Positions 1-10,411 of a stretch of DNA of 64,000 nucleotides are shown here, in pieces. The notes below the pieces were generated by a model, which did no database searches, had not been told where the DNA came from, and saw only the letters and a list, made by a program, of their open reading frames with translations. The stretch is from contig NZ_CP041188.1 of the NCBI RefSeq assembly GCF_006517235.1, forward strand, positions 4,588,001 through 4,652,000, written 5' to 3'. How positions within the stretch are numbered: position 1 is the first letter of the stretch; each line of letters opens with the position of its first letter. Source of the stretch: Pseudarthrobacter sp. NIBRBAC000502772 (lineage in GTDB: Bacteria > Actinomycetota > Actinomycetes > Actinomycetales > Micrococcaceae). A program made the translations under genes and the position numbers.

Positions 1-24
1 CAAACTTTCAGTAAAGGAACCACA

Positions 25-902
25 ATGAGCAACGTTGCAGTCATCGGACTCGGAATCATGGGCCTCCCCATGGCCATCAACCTCGTCAAGGCCGGCCACA
101 CCGTCACCGGCTTTAACCGCAGCCAAGACAAGATCGACAAGCTCGTCTCCGAAGGCGGCCAGGGTGCCACGAGCATCGCGGACGCCGTCAAGGACGCCGA
201 CGTCGTCATGACCATGGTGCCGGACTCCCCCGACGTCGAGGGCGTAGTCAGCGGCAAGGACGGCGTCTTCGCCAATGCGAAGAAGGGCACCTTGTGGATC
301 GACGCCAGCAGCATCCGCCCGGACGTCGCCAAGCGCCTCGCCGACGATGCCAAAGAAGCCGGCATCCGCCCCCTCGACGCCCCGGTCTCCGGCGGCGAAC
401 AGGGCGCCATCAACGCCACACTCTCCATCATGGTGGGCGGCGAGGCAGCCGACTTCGAGGCAGCACAGGATGTCCTGAACGCCGTTGGCAAGACCATCGT
501 CCATGTCGGCCCGTCAGGCTCCGGCCAGACCGTCAAGGCAGCCAACCAGCTGATCGTGGCCGTCAACATCCAGGTCCTCGGCGAAGCGATCGCCTTCCTT
601 GAGGCCTACGGCGTGGACACCGACGCCGCCCTCAAGGTCCTCGGCGGCGGCCTGGCCGGCTCCAAGGTCCTCGACCAGAAGGGCCAGAAGATGCTCGACC
701 GCAACTTCGACCCCGGTTTCCGCCTGGCCCTCCACCACAAGGACCTCGGCATCGTCACCTCAGCAGCCCGCGAAGCCAACGTCGCCGTCCCCTCGGCGCC
801 GTCGTCGCACAGCTCGTCGCCGCCACCGTCAACCAGGGCGACGGCGGCCTCGACCACTCCGGCCTCTTCAAGCAGGTCCTGCAGCTCAGCGGCCGCAAGT
901 AG
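25..902 (+). CDS. glxR: 2-hydroxy-3-oxopropionate (tartronate semialdehyde) reductase, apparent 1-base frameshift near the 3' end
   Basis: Reduces tartronate semialdehyde to D-glycerate with NAD(P)H, the step after glyoxylate carboligase. It belongs to the beta-hydroxyacid dehydrogenase family. Visible are the N-terminal Rossmann motif VIGLGIMGLPMA, the substrate motif DAPVSGGEQGA (about 118-128) and the catalytic lysine K171 in QTVKAANQ. From about residue 256 the uninterrupted frame turns into Ser/Pro-rich nonsense and stops at 918. Adding one base to the C run at 789-792 restores a family-like tail (VAQLVAATVNQGDGGLDHSG) ending at the TAG 900-902, about 292 aa in all. An AAAGGA ribosome site precedes the ATG. 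gcl follows 129 nt downstream. The gene is probably intact in the cell and the shift a sequence error. Confidence 0.9.
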
Positions 903-942
903 GCACCTCCGGCAGTAGCCGGACAAGAAGCAAACCGGTGAT

Positions 943-967
943 CCGCCGTCGTACATCACGACGGCGG
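943..967. repeat. Inverted repeat between glxR and gcl
   Basis: Ten-base arms CCGCCGTCGT and ACGACGGCGG flank a 5-nt loop. The arm core is the same ACGACGGCGG found in the palindrome family elsewhere in this window, but here the arms are in the opposite order. It lies 40 nt after the restored glxR stop. It may be an mRNA hairpin or attenuator within the operon. Confidence 0.5.
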
Positions 968-1031
968 CTCCCCCACCACACCCAAATTCCGCCCCCAGCG
1001 GGCACCCCACAGACTTTTCAAGGAGTACACA

Positions 1032-2810
<1,779 letters not shown>

Positions 2811-2835
2811 TAGAAAACTGAGAGGAGGTACCGGA

Positions 2836-4023
2836 ATGCGTGTGGTCATCGCCCCGGACAAGTTCAAAGGTTCGCTGTCCGCCCCCGACGTCGCCAGCCG
2901 CCTGAGCGCGGGACTGCAGTCAGCTGTGGCGGACCTCGAGACCACACTCATTCCGGTGGCCGACGGCGGCGAGGGAACCCTCGACGCCGCCGTCGGCTCC
3001 GGCTTCACCCGCCGGACCGCCACTGTCACCGGCCCCACGGGCCAGCCGGTCCGCGCCGACTTCGCGGTCCGCGGCCGGGAGGCCGTGATTGAAATGGCCG
3101 CGGCATCCGGGCTCGCGCTGCTGCCCTCTGTCATCCACGGCGGCGGCCCGGACTCCGGAACGGCCACCACCGCCACCAGCATGGGCACCGGAGAACTCAT
3201 CCGTGCCGCCCTGGACCTGGGATGCCGGCAGATCATCCTGGGCGTTGGCGGCAGCGCCAACACCGACGGCGGCGCCGGCGTCCTGCAGGGCCTCGGCGCG
3301 GTCTTCCTCGACAAAGAGGGCAACGAGCTCCCCGGCGGCGGGGCCGCCCTGGCCCGCCTGGACCGGATCGATTTCTCCGGCCTGGACGTCCGGCTGGAGG
3401 ACGCCCGCTTCACCCTGGCGTCCGACGTCGACAATCCCCTGCTGGGGTCCAGCGGCGCCGCCGCGATCTTCGGACCGCAGAAAGGCGCGACCCCGAGTGA
3501 CGTCATCGCCCTCGACGCCGCCCTGGCGAACTTCGTCTCGGTCCTCGCCGGCGAGATCGGCACCCGCGCCGAGAGGGCCGCCGTCGCACCCGGTGCGGGA
3601 GCGGCCGGCGGCGTCGGCTACATTGCCATCGCGGCGCTGGCCGCGGCACGCAGGCCGGGCATCGACGTCGTCCTCGAATTCACTGGACTGGAGCAGCGGC
3701 TGGCCGGCGCGGACCTGGTGATCACCGGCGAAGGCAGCCTGGACGAGCAGAGCCTGCTCGGCAAAACGCCCATGGGGGTGGCACGCGCCGCGGCACGTGC
3801 CGGAATCCCTGTGATTGCCGTCTGCGGCCGCAGTACGCTGAGCCCGGAACAACTCACCGAAGCCGGATTCAAAGCCGTTCACGCCCTGACCGATCTTGAG
3901 ACCAATGTAGAAAAATGTATGGCCGAAGCAGGCCCGCTGCTTGAAGAATTGGGTAGGCACATCGGCGTGCACCTGCCTGCGAATGCAGCGCGTACCGACA
4001 CCAAGGAGAACGTCCATGTCTGA
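2836..4023 (+). CDS. Glycerate kinase
   Basis: Phosphorylates D-glycerate made by the two upstream enzymes, feeding glycolysis. It belongs to the GlxK/GarK family (glycerate kinase type 1): N-terminal VIAPDKFKGSLSA, a GVGGSANTDGGAG glycine-rich loop (about residues 136-148) and GEGSLDEQSLLGKTP near residue 297. At 395 aa it is slightly longer than the usual 380, mostly through a C-terminal extension. A strong ribosome site (AGAGGAGG) precedes the ATG. Its last 8 bases overlap the allantoinase start, so the two are probably translationally coupled. Whether it makes 2- or 3-phosphoglycerate cannot be read from the sequence. Confidence 0.93.
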   Translation: MRVVIAPDKFKGSLSAPDVASRLSAGLQSAVADLETTLIPVADGGEGTLDAAVGSGFTRRTATVTGPTGQPVRADFAVRGREAVIEMAAASGLALLPSVIHGGGPDSGTATTATSMGTGELIRAALDLGCRQIILGVGGSANTDGGAGVLQGLGAVFLDKEGNELPGGGAALARLDRIDFSGLDVRLEDARFTLASDVDNPLLGSSGAAAIFGPQKGATPSDVIALDAALANFVSVLAGEIGTRAERAAVAPGAGAAGGVGYIAIAALAAARRPGIDVVLEFTGLEQRLAGADLVITGEGSLDEQSLLGKTPMGVARAAARAGIPVIAVCGRSTLSPEQLTEAGFKAVHALTDLETNVEKCMAEAGPLLEELGRHIGVHLPANAARTDTKENVHV

Positions 4024-5377
4024 AGAAATCACCCCGGCGGCCGGCTCGTTTGACACCGTCATCCGCGGCCAGCGCATCCTCACCACCGCCGGCATCACCG
4101 CCCGCGAAGTCGGCATCCGCGGCGGCGTGATCGTCGCCATCGAACCGTTCGGCAACGGCCTCACCGGCACGCAGGTCATTGACCTGGCCGACGACGAAAC
4201 CCTCATCCCCGGCCTCGTGGACACGCACGTCCACGTCAACGAGCCCGGCCGCACCGAGTGGGAGGGCTTCGCCTCCGCCACCCGTGCCGCCGCCGCCGGC
4301 GGTGTCACCACCATCATCGACATGCCGCTGAACTCCATCCCGCCCACCACCACGGTGGAAGGCCTCAAGCTCAAGCGCGAGGTTGCCGAGGACCAGGCGT
4401 TTGTGGACGTCGGATTCTGGGGCGGCGCCGTACCGGGCAACAAGAAGGACCTCCGCGGCCTGCATGACGAGGGCGTGTTCGGCTTCAAGTGCTTCCTGCT
4501 GCACTCCGGCGTGGACGAGTTCCCGCACCTCGAAGCGGACGAGATGGAGGAGGACATGGCCGAACTCAAGTCCTTCGACTCGCTCATGATCGTCCATGCC
4601 GAGGACTCCCACGCGATCGACCGCGCCCCGCACCCCGGCGGCGACCACTACGAAACGTTCCTGGCCTCCCGCCCCCGCGGCGCCGAGAACAAGGCCATCG
4701 CCGAGGTCATCGAGCGGGCCCGCTGGACCGGCGCCCGCGCCCACATCCTGCACCTCTCGTCCTCCGATGCGCTGCCCATGATCGCGAGCGCAAAGCGCGA
4801 CGGCGTCCACCTCACCGTGGAGACGTGCCCGCACTACCTCACCCTGATGGCCGAGGAAATCCCCGACGGCGCCACGGCGTACAAGTGCTGCCCGCCGATC
4901 CGTGAGGCCTCCAACCGCGAGCTGCTCTGGAAGGGCCTGCAGGACGGCACCATCGACTGCATCGTCTCGGACCACTCCCCCTCCACCCTGGACCTGAAGG
5001 ACCTGGAAAACGGCGACTTCGCCGTGGCCTGGGGCGGCGTCTCCTCGCTGCAGCTGGGCCTGTCCCTGATCTGGACCGAGGCCCGGCACCGCGGCATCAG
5101 CCTGGAACAGGTGGTGTCCTGGATGGCTGAGAAGCCCGCCGCGCTGGCTCGCCTGCACAACAAGGGCCAGCTGGCCCTCGGCTACGACGCGGACTTCTCC
5201 ATCTTCGCGCCGGATGACGCGTTCGTGGTCGACGTCACCAAGCTCAAGCACAAGAACCCCATCACGCCCTACGACGGCAAGGCGCTCTCCGGCGTCGTCC
5301 GCAAAACGTTCCTTCGCGGCAACGAGATCGACGGCCGCACGCCCAGCGGCAAGCTGATCCGCCGCGGCGGCGTCTGA
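4016..5377 (+). CDS. allB: Allantoinase (dihydropyrimidinase/dihydroorotase superfamily)
   Basis: Cyclic amidohydrolase opening the allantoin ring to allantoate; the final products of allantoin catabolism include glyoxylate, the substrate of gcl next door. Metal-ligand motif DTHVHVNEPGRTEWEGF is near residues 62-78. The candidate carbamylated lysine lies in GVFGFKCFLLHSG. Further histidine motifs are IVHAEDS and ILHLSSSDA, and SDHSPSTLDLK holds the catalytic aspartate. The ATG at 4016 was chosen over an upstream in-frame start because an AAGGAG site sits 8 nt before it and it overlaps the glycerate kinase stop. Length is 453 aa, as expected for AllB. Confidence 0.95.
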   Translation: MSEEITPAAGSFDTVIRGQRILTTAGITAREVGIRGGVIVAIEPFGNGLTGTQVIDLADDETLIPGLVDTHVHVNEPGRTEWEGFASATRAAAAGGVTTIIDMPLNSIPPTTTVEGLKLKREVAEDQAFVDVGFWGGAVPGNKKDLRGLHDEGVFGFKCFLLHSGVDEFPHLEADEMEEDMAELKSFDSLMIVHAEDSHAIDRAPHPGGDHYETFLASRPRGAENKAIAEVIERARWTGARAHILHLSSSDALPMIASAKRDGVHLTVETCPHYLTLMAEEIPDGATAYKCCPPIREASNRELLWKGLQDGTIDCIVSDHSPSTLDLKDLENGDFAVAWGGVSSLQLGLSLIWTEARHRGISLEQVVSWMAEKPAALARLHNKGQLALGYDADFSIFAPDDAFVVDVTKLKHKNPITPYDGKALSGVVRKTFLRGNEIDGRTPSGKLIRRGGV

Positions 5378-5388
5378 GGCGCAGCGCG

Positions 5389-6087
5389 ATGGCCGTCAAC
5401 GTCCATGCCCCGTACCCGGGGCGCGCCGGCTCCCGTGTTGGCGTTAGTCCGGGCGCCCGTCCCGGCCTCCAGCCAGGGCTTCAGCCGCGCGGCCTGGCGG
5501 TGTGGCTCCAGCCCTGTGAAGGCCAGGACATCGACCCGGCGGTCTGGGCCCAGGCAGCCCAAGCGGTCCTGGCGCGTGCCCGCCAGCTCGCTCCGGAAGC
5601 CGGATTCCACCTGTGGACCGCGGCAGGAACCGGGACGTCCGGCGTCGAAGGTTCAGCCGGTCCCGACGTTCCCGACGGCGGCGCGAATGTTTCAGAAACG
5701 GCGTCCGACGCCGGAAACGGCACCGCCGCCGTCGTCGCCCCGCCAGTCTCCCTGGCCGGGCGGCGGAGCATCGTGGCAGTGGATCTGGCCGCGGACACCG
5801 TCCTTCTGGATGGTGTCCCGGTCAGCTTCACCCACATGGAATTCAGCCTCCTGAGGTACCTTGTGGAAAACCAGTCGCGGACGATTCAACGTGAAGAACT
5901 GCAACGCGTCCTGGAATCCCTGGACTGCCCCGGCGCGGCATTCCGCTCCATCGACGTGTATGTTGGACGCGTCCGGCGCAAGCTGGGCTCGGCCCGCCAC
6001 GCCATCGCCACGGTGCGCGGCGGCGGCTACCAGTTTGTGCCCGGACCGGGCAGCACTGTCCGCGGACCCGCGGAATACTGCATCTAG
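5389..6087 (+). CDS. Winged-helix transcriptional regulator (OmpR/PhoB-type DNA-binding domain, no receiver domain)
   Basis: Probable DNA-binding regulator, 232 aa. The C-terminal 95 residues form a Trans_reg_C winged helix: VDLAADTVLLDGVPVSFT, then HMEFSLLRYLVENQSRTIQREEL, the recognition region SIDVYVGRVRRKLG and the wing IATVRGGGYQFVPG. The first 120 residues are low-complexity Gly/Pro/Ala-rich sequence without the aspartate-bearing receiver fold of two-component regulators. It begins 11 nt after the allantoinase stop, so it may be co-transcribed with the glyoxylate/allantoin genes and could regulate them. That role is inferred from position only. The ribosome site is weak. Confidence 0.8.
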   Translation: MAVNVHAPYPGRAGSRVGVSPGARPGLQPGLQPRGLAVWLQPCEGQDIDPAVWAQAAQAVLARARQLAPEAGFHLWTAAGTGTSGVEGSAGPDVPDGGANVSETASDAGNGTAAVVAPPVSLAGRRSIVAVDLAADTVLLDGVPVSFTHMEFSLLRYLVENQSRTIQREELQRVLESLDCPGAAFRSIDVYVGRVRRKLGSARHAIATVRGGGYQFVPGPGSTVRGPAEYCI

Positions 6088-6169
6088 GCATCCCGTTGCA
6101 CCGGTAGCTGATCGCCGGCCACGGCGGTTGCCCCACAACTCGTTTGCCCCACGAATCAAGGATCGAAAC

Positions 6170-6637
6170 ATGACCCAGAAACTCCTCGCCGGAACCCAGG
6201 CCCCCGATTTTGCACTGCTCAACGCCGACGGCCAGAAGGTCTCCCTCTCCGATTACCGCGGACGCAACGTCATTGTGTACTTCTACCCGGAGGCCGCCAC
6301 CCCCGGCTGCACCACCGAGGCCTGCGACTTCCGCGACAATCTCGCCAGTCTGCAGTCCTCCGGCTACGAGGTCCTGGGCATCTCCCCGGACGCGCCGGAG
6401 AAGCTGGCAGCCTTCACCGGCGACTTCGCCCTGACGTTCCCGCTGCTCTCCGACGAGGACCACGCCGTGGCGCTGGCCTACGGCGCCTGGGGCGAAAAGC
6501 TCGTGAACGGCGAAGTGGTTGACGGACTGGTCCGTTCCACCGTGGTGCTTGACGCCGAAGGCAAGGTCACGCTCACCCAGTACCAGATCAAGGCCCAGGG
6601 CCACGTCGCAGCGCTTAAGGCTGAGCTCGGCGTCTAA
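6170..6637 (+). CDS. bcp: Thiol peroxidase, Bcp/PrxQ-type peroxiredoxin
   Basis: Reduces hydroperoxides in the cytoplasm using a thiol donor. The peroxidatic cysteine is C47 in ATPGCTTEACDF and the candidate resolving cysteine C52 lies five residues later, the PrxQ pattern. The 155-aa length fits. The ATG at 6170 begins the conserved domain; a longer in-frame reading overlaps the upstream regulator and adds nothing family-like. It is monocistronic, followed by a palindromic repeat and a convergent gene. Confidence 0.95.
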   Translation: MTQKLLAGTQAPDFALLNADGQKVSLSDYRGRNVIVYFYPEAATPGCTTEACDFRDNLASLQSSGYEVLGISPDAPEKLAAFTGDFALTFPLLSDEDHAVALAYGAWGEKLVNGEVVDGLVRSTVVLDAEGKVTLTQYQIKAQGHVAALKAELGV

Positions 6638-6645
6638 GGAAACCT

Positions 6646-6708
6646 GCGCGAACGGACACTGCGGCCCTGGCCGAGCGGACGCACGACGGCGGGACCTCCC
6701 GCCGTCGT
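6646..6708. repeat. Intergenic palindrome copy 1 with companion motif
   Basis: Arms ACGACGGCGGGA (6683-6694) and TCCCGCCGTCGT (6697-6708) around a CC loop lie between convergent bcp and the PLP-enzyme gene. A companion motif GCGCGAACGGACACT occupies 6646-6660, 37 nt upstream, exactly as at copy 2. The outer arm carries a GCA insertion (GCGGACGCACG) shared with copy 2. It could act as a bidirectional terminator; there is no U tract. Confidence 0.85.
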
Positions 6709-6736
6709 AGCTGCTTCTGCCGTCGTAGCTGCTTCT
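6701..6736. repeat. 18-bp tandem direct duplication
   Basis: The unit GCCGTCGTAGCTGCTTCT occurs twice in a row, beginning inside the right arm of palindrome copy 1 and ending just before the convergent gene stop. It has replaced the expected outer part of the right palindrome arm. Confidence 0.8.
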
Positions 6737-6742
6737 TGCGGG

Positions 6743-7840
6743 TTATTTGTTGCGTCCGCGCGCGGCCACGTGCCAGCGGTCCACGATTTCGCCTCGGCTG
6801 ACCACGGTGACGTCGTCGACGAGGTTCATGGCGATGCAGACGTGATTGGGGACCACACGCAGCCGGTCTCCGAGAGCCGGCAGCGTTGCCTCTTCCGGCC
6901 ATACAACGGTGGCGTGGTGTTCTGACAGCGCGGTGATGCGGGCGTCCGGGTGGTCAAGGAGCCGCCCGAAGCCGGTGGCCCAGCCGGGCCGGTCCCCGCC
7001 GAGGATCTTGCTGCCGGAGTCCAGGATGGCCCTCCGCGGGATGAGGTCGGTGCCTTCATGCCGGCTGACGACTGTTGCCGCGATGGTCAGTGCGATGTCT
7101 TCGGCTGCGCAGCGTTCCAGTTCCAGCTGCTGGGCATCTCCGAAGACGTACACGCCGGGCCGGACTTCTGTCGCTCCGGAGTTGCCCGTGAGGGTGGCGG
7201 TGGGCGTGGACCCGCCGCTGACGTGGGTGATGGGGAAACCTGCTGCGGTGAGCAGGTCGGCGGCTTTGCCGAGGGCCAACCGTTCCTCGTCCGCAGCCTT
7301 CAGCGGCATGCCCGGGGCATAGCTGTGCCCTGGAAACGTGAAAATTCCCGTTACCCGCAGCCCTGCCCGCGCCGCGGCCTGGGCGACGTCGACAGCGGCG
7401 TCGGGTGCTATCCCGCTGCGGTGATGGCCGCTGTCGATCTCCAGCACCACCTCAATCTCACCGACGGCACCGCCGAGCGACGCGGCCATGGTTTCGGCTG
7501 CTTCCCGCGAGTCCAGACCAACTGCGATCCTGGCTTTTGCTGCAAGGCGCCGGAGGCGTTCAGCCTGTCGGGGACCGACCCAGAGTGGATACGCGATGAA
7601 GAGGTCTTTGGCCCCGTGCTCTGCAAAGACTTCGGCCTCTCCGAGGGTGGCCACAGTCAGTCCGACGGCTCCGGCTGCCAGCTGCAGTTCAGCGATTTCG
7701 GGCACTTTGTGCGTCTTGACATGCGGCCGGAGGTGCAGGCCCTTGGCCCGGACAGCCGTTGCCATGCGGTCGATATTTCGCTGGAGCACGTCCCGGTCGA
7801 TGATGATCTCAGGTGTGTCGATTTCCGCTGGGATGGTCAT
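6743..7840 (-). CDS. PLP-dependent D-threonine aldolase / D-serine dehydratase-like enzyme (alanine racemase N-terminal fold)
   Basis: Fold-type III PLP enzyme of 365 aa acting on D-amino acids or hydroxy-amino acids. The PLP lysine is K42 in RPHVKTHK, the DSD1/D-threonine aldolase signature. VLEIDSGHHRSGI, GIFTFPGHSY and VSGGSTPTA follow in the barrel, and the C-terminal NHVC supplies the His/Cys metal-ligand pair of this family. The start is the ATG at 7840. It is divergent from the cupin gene, with 76 nt between. The exact substrate (D-serine, D-threonine or 3-hydroxyaspartate) cannot be decided here. A link to the cupin is possible but unproven. Confidence 0.85.
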   Translation of the reverse strand: MTIPAEIDTPEIIIDRDVLQRNIDRMATAVRAKGLHLRPHVKTHKVPEIAELQLAAGAVGLTVATLGEAEVFAEHGAKDLFIAYPLWVGPRQAERLRRLAAKARIAVGLDSREAAETMAASLGGAVGEIEVVLEIDSGHHRSGIAPDAAVDVAQAAARAGLRVTGIFTFPGHSYAPGMPLKAADEERLALGKAADLLTAAGFPITHVSGGSTPTATLTGNSGATEVRPGVYVFGDAQQLELERCAAEDIALTIAATVVSRHEGTDLIPRRAILDSGSKILGGDRPGWATGFGRLLDHPDARITALSEHHATVVWPEEATLPALGDRLRVVPNHVCIAMNLVDDVTVVSRGEIVDRWHVAARGRNK

Positions 7841-7916
7841 CCTTACACCTTATGTTGAACCCCTCGCATACTCTATGTATACAACACTGACCGTCGGTGG
7901 GACTGAAGGAGATGCA

Positions 7917-8264
7917 ATGCGCAAACCGGAGCTGGAGTTCCACGAACCGATCGTTGGCTGGCAGAAGACAAACGGCGACGCCGAACACGGAATCTGGGAG
8001 CAGATCCTCGCTGCGGACCCCCTTAGCGGAGATTCGACCCTGCTCCAACGGTATGAGCCCGGTGCCGACACCCTAGCCAGCGGCGTGATCGTCCACGACT
8101 ACTGGGAAGAGGTCATGCTTCTCTCGGGCGAACTCACCGATGTGACCCTCGGGAAGACCTTTACCGCCGGCATGTACGCGTGCCGTCCGCCCGGCATGCG
8201 TCACGGCCCTTACGTCAGCGGCGCCGGCTGCAGCATGCTCGTTGTTGTTCGGCCCTCCCCGTAA
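7917..8264 (+). CDS. Cupin-domain protein
   Basis: Small single-domain cupin, 115 aa. The sequence GVIVHDYWEEVMLLSGELTD followed by CRPPGMRHGPY matches the two cupin motifs with metal-ligand His/Glu/His, so a mononuclear metal site is likely. A GAAGGAGA ribosome site lies just before the ATG. It is divergently transcribed from the PLP enzyme. The 76-nt gap contains the A/T-rich element ATGTATACAAC, which could belong to the promoter. Substrate unknown; it could be a small dioxygenase/isomerase or an ascorbate/sugar-acid-type binding protein. Confidence 0.75.
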   Translation: MRKPELEFHEPIVGWQKTNGDAEHGIWEQILAADPLSGDSTLLQRYEPGADTLASGVIVHDYWEEVMLLSGELTDVTLGKTFTAGMYACRPPGMRHGPYVSGAGCSMLVVVRPSP

Positions 8265-8268
8265 CCCG

Positions 8269-8338
8269 GCGCGAACGGACACTTGGAGCCCCAAACAAGC
8301 GGACGCACGACGGCGGGACCTCCCGCCGTCGTCCGCTC
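8269..8338. repeat. Intergenic palindrome copy 2 with companion motif
   Basis: The companion motif GCGCGAACGGACACTT (8269-8284) is followed by a palindrome with inner arms 8307-8318 and 8321-8332 and outer flanks extending to 8338. It lies between the convergent 3' ends of the cupin and PfkB genes. Like copy 1 it has GCGGACGCACG on the left arm only, creating a 3-nt bulge in the stem. Confidence 0.85.
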
Positions 8339-8341
8339 TCG

Positions 8342-9295
8342 TTAATGCCCTAACTGCGTCCGCACGGGAACAGACAGCGGGCCGAGTTCGGCCGAGTGGG
8401 GCGGGTTTGCCCCCGGCCGGGAGCAGGTGATCGCCGCGGCTGCGTTGGCGTAGGCGGCGAGCGCATGCAGTTCATCGTGGGACAGGCTTTGGAGCCGTTG
8501 CCGGCCGCCGGTTCCGAGCGCCGCGAGCTGGTCCAGGCCGGAGATGAGTGCGGCCATGAAGGAGTCGCCGGCGCCCACGGTGTCTGCCAGGGTAACGGGT
8601 TCGGCAGCCATTTCCACGCGACCTTGGCGGGCCAGAATGACCGGGCCGGATGCGCCGCGGGTCAGGGCTACGAGTGCGGGACCGAGTTCAAGCCAGGCGG
8701 CCAGGCTTTCCTCCGGCGTTCGGTGCGGATAAAGCCAGGCGAGGTCTTCATCGCTGGCTTTGACGATGTCGCTGGCGGCGACGAAGCGTTCCGCCTGCGT
8801 GCGGGCCGCGGCAACATCGGGGCCTATCGCCGGCCGGCAATTGGGGTCGAAACTGATCGTCGCCCGCTCACGGGCGGCCTCCAACAGTCCATACGTGGCT
8901 TGGTCACCCGGCCCCAGCACGGCCGCGATCGATCCCGTGTGGACGTGTTTGGAGTCCTGCACCGCTTCAAGTGCAGGAAGGGCCGCCCCGTTGATGTCCC
9001 AACTGATGTCGAACGCGTAGGTGGCGCCGCCGTCGGGACCCAGCGTGGCGATCGCCGTCGACGTCCGTGCGCTGCCGCCCCTAATCGCGGTGACGCCGCT
9101 CGCGCTCAGGTGCTCCTCGACCATGTGCCCAGGCGGATCATCGGCGTAGTGCGTCACAAGGTTGGTCGCCAGACCCAGCCGCGCCACGCCCACAGCCACG
9201 TTGAGGGGACTGCCTCCCGGATGGGCCTGGATTCCGCCAGGCCTGCGGGGGTCGCTGATGATGTCCACGAGCGCTTCGCCGATGACGGTGATCAT
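8342..9295 (-). CDS. PfkB-family carbohydrate kinase, probable fructokinase
   Basis: Probably phosphorylates the fructose produced by the upstream polyol dehydrogenase. Ribokinase/PfkB fold of 317 aa: N-terminal GEALVD and the GGSPLNVAVGVARLG motif, with the C-terminal anion hole and catalytic base DTVGAGDSFMAAL. The ATG at 9295 gives the usual family N-terminus. A TTG two codons upstream overlaps the dehydrogenase stop and could also start translation. Last gene of the polyol operon (13679 down to 8342). Sugar specificity is inferred from the neighbours. Confidence 0.87.
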   Translation of the reverse strand: MITVIGEALVDIISDPRRPGGIQAHPGGSPLNVAVGVARLGLATNLVTHYADDPPGHMVEEHLSASGVTAIRGGSARTSTAIATLGPDGGATYAFDISWDINGAALPALEAVQDSKHVHTGSIAAVLGPGDQATYGLLEAARERATISFDPNCRPAIGPDVAAARTQAERFVAASDIVKASDEDLAWLYPHRTPEESLAAWLELGPALVALTRGASGPVILARQGRVEMAAEPVTLADTVGAGDSFMAALISGLDQLAALGTGGRQRLQSLSHDELHALAAYANAAAAITCSRPGANPPHSAELGPLSVPVRTQLGH

Positions 9296-9297
9296 GG

Positions 9298-10359
9298 TCA
9301 ACGGCCCGGGTAGACGACGGCTTTGAGCTGGCCGGCCTGCTTGCCGGCTTTCAGGGCTTCCTCGGACTCGGCAAGCGTGAACTTTCCGGTCACGAGGATG
9401 TCCAGGTCCACCTTTCCGTCGGCGATCAGCTGGATGGCCAGCGGCCAGGTGTTGGTGTAGCGGAACACGCCGGAGAGCCAGATTTCCCGGTTCTGGATGA
9501 ACGAGACGGGAAGCTCGACGTCGTCCGCCCCCAAACCGACAAGGATGACCCTGCCGGCCGGTCCGACGGCTTTGATTCCTGAACGGACCGCCTGCGGTGC
9601 GCCGGAAGCGTCAATGAACGCGTCGACGTCGAGCCCTTCCACACTGTCCGTCCTGGCGTTCAGCGCGTGCGTTGCGCCGTGTTCGAGCGCGAACGCGAGC
9701 CGGTCCTCGGCGATGTCAGTGATGTAGATTTCCGTGGCGCCGAACGCGCGTGCGGCCTGGGCGGCGATAATTCCGATCGGGCCGGCGCCGGCGATCAGGA
9801 CCCGGCTGCCCGGCTTGATCTCTGCACGCTCACAGGCCCAGAGGCCCACGGAGAGCGGCTCGATGAGGGCCGCCGCCTCGTCGCTGACACCGTCCGGGAT
9901 GTCGTAGGCGAAGTCGGACTGGATGGTGACGTACTCGGCGAAGGCGCCGTCGATCGGCGGGGTGGCGTAGAACTCGATGTCCGGGCACAGGTTGTAGCGT
10001 CCGGCCTTGCACTGCTTGCAGGTGCGGCAGGGGCGCTGGGGTTCGACGGCGACGCGGTTGCCGATGCGGGCCGGGTCAACGGCGCTTCCGACGGCGGCGA
10101 TCCGGCCGGAGAGTTCGTGGCCCAGGATCAACGGGTGGTCCACCACGTAGTCGCCGATCCGGCCGTGCTCGTAGTAGTGGACGTCGCTGCCGCAGACGCC
10201 GACGGCGGCCACCTGCACCAGGACCTGGTCTGCGTCGAGCTGCGGAAGGGGCAGGGTTTCCATCACCATGTCACCCTGACGCTTCAGGACGGAGGCGCGC
10301 ATCGTTGCCGGCAGGTCAGCGGGGGCCAGGGTGGTGGACTGGGCGGTGGGTGTTGTCAT
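9298..10359 (-). CDS. Zinc-dependent medium-chain polyol dehydrogenase (sorbitol/xylitol dehydrogenase type)
   Basis: NAD-dependent oxidation of a polyol to a ketose. MDR family, 353 aa. Catalytic zinc ligands lie in GVCGSDVHYYEHG and GHELSG; the structural-zinc cysteines lie in CRTCKQCKAGRYNLC (four Cys). The Rossmann motif is GAGPIGIIAAQAARAFG. The N-terminus is about 20 residues longer than typical but is preceded by an AAAGGA site. It lies between the permease gene (52 nt away) and the kinase, matching a sorbitol/mannitol/xylitol import-oxidise-phosphorylate route. Confidence 0.92.
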   Translation of the reverse strand: MTTPTAQSTTLAPADLPATMRASVLKRQGDMVMETLPLPQLDADQVLVQVAAVGVCGSDVHYYEHGRIGDYVVDHPLILGHELSGRIAAVGSAVDPARIGNRVAVEPQRPCRTCKQCKAGRYNLCPDIEFYATPPIDGAFAEYVTIQSDFAYDIPDGVSDEAAALIEPLSVGLWACERAEIKPGSRVLIAGAGPIGIIAAQAARAFGATEIYITDIAEDRLAFALEHGATHALNARTDSVEGLDVDAFIDASGAPQAVRSGIKAVGPAGRVILVGLGADDVELPVSFIQNREIWLSGVFRYTNTWPLAIQLIADGKVDLDILVTGKFTLAESEEALKAGKQAGQLKAVVYPGR

Positions 10360-10411
10360 CGGAGTGGTCCTTTCGGGAATTCGGAAGTGGAGGGCCGGGT
10401 GCCTGAACCCG

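Noticed and set aside
25..918. Treating glxR, the fused GMC gene and the GH88 gene as genuine pseudogenes
   Set aside because: Each needs a single base in a C/G run, family sequence resumes immediately in the next frame, and the surrounding operons are intact, so a sequence error is the simpler reading.
2920..5251. Further minus-strand frames of 460-555 codons opposite glycerate kinase and allantoinase
   Set aside because: Shadows of the plus-strand genes; no ribosome sites and no family features.
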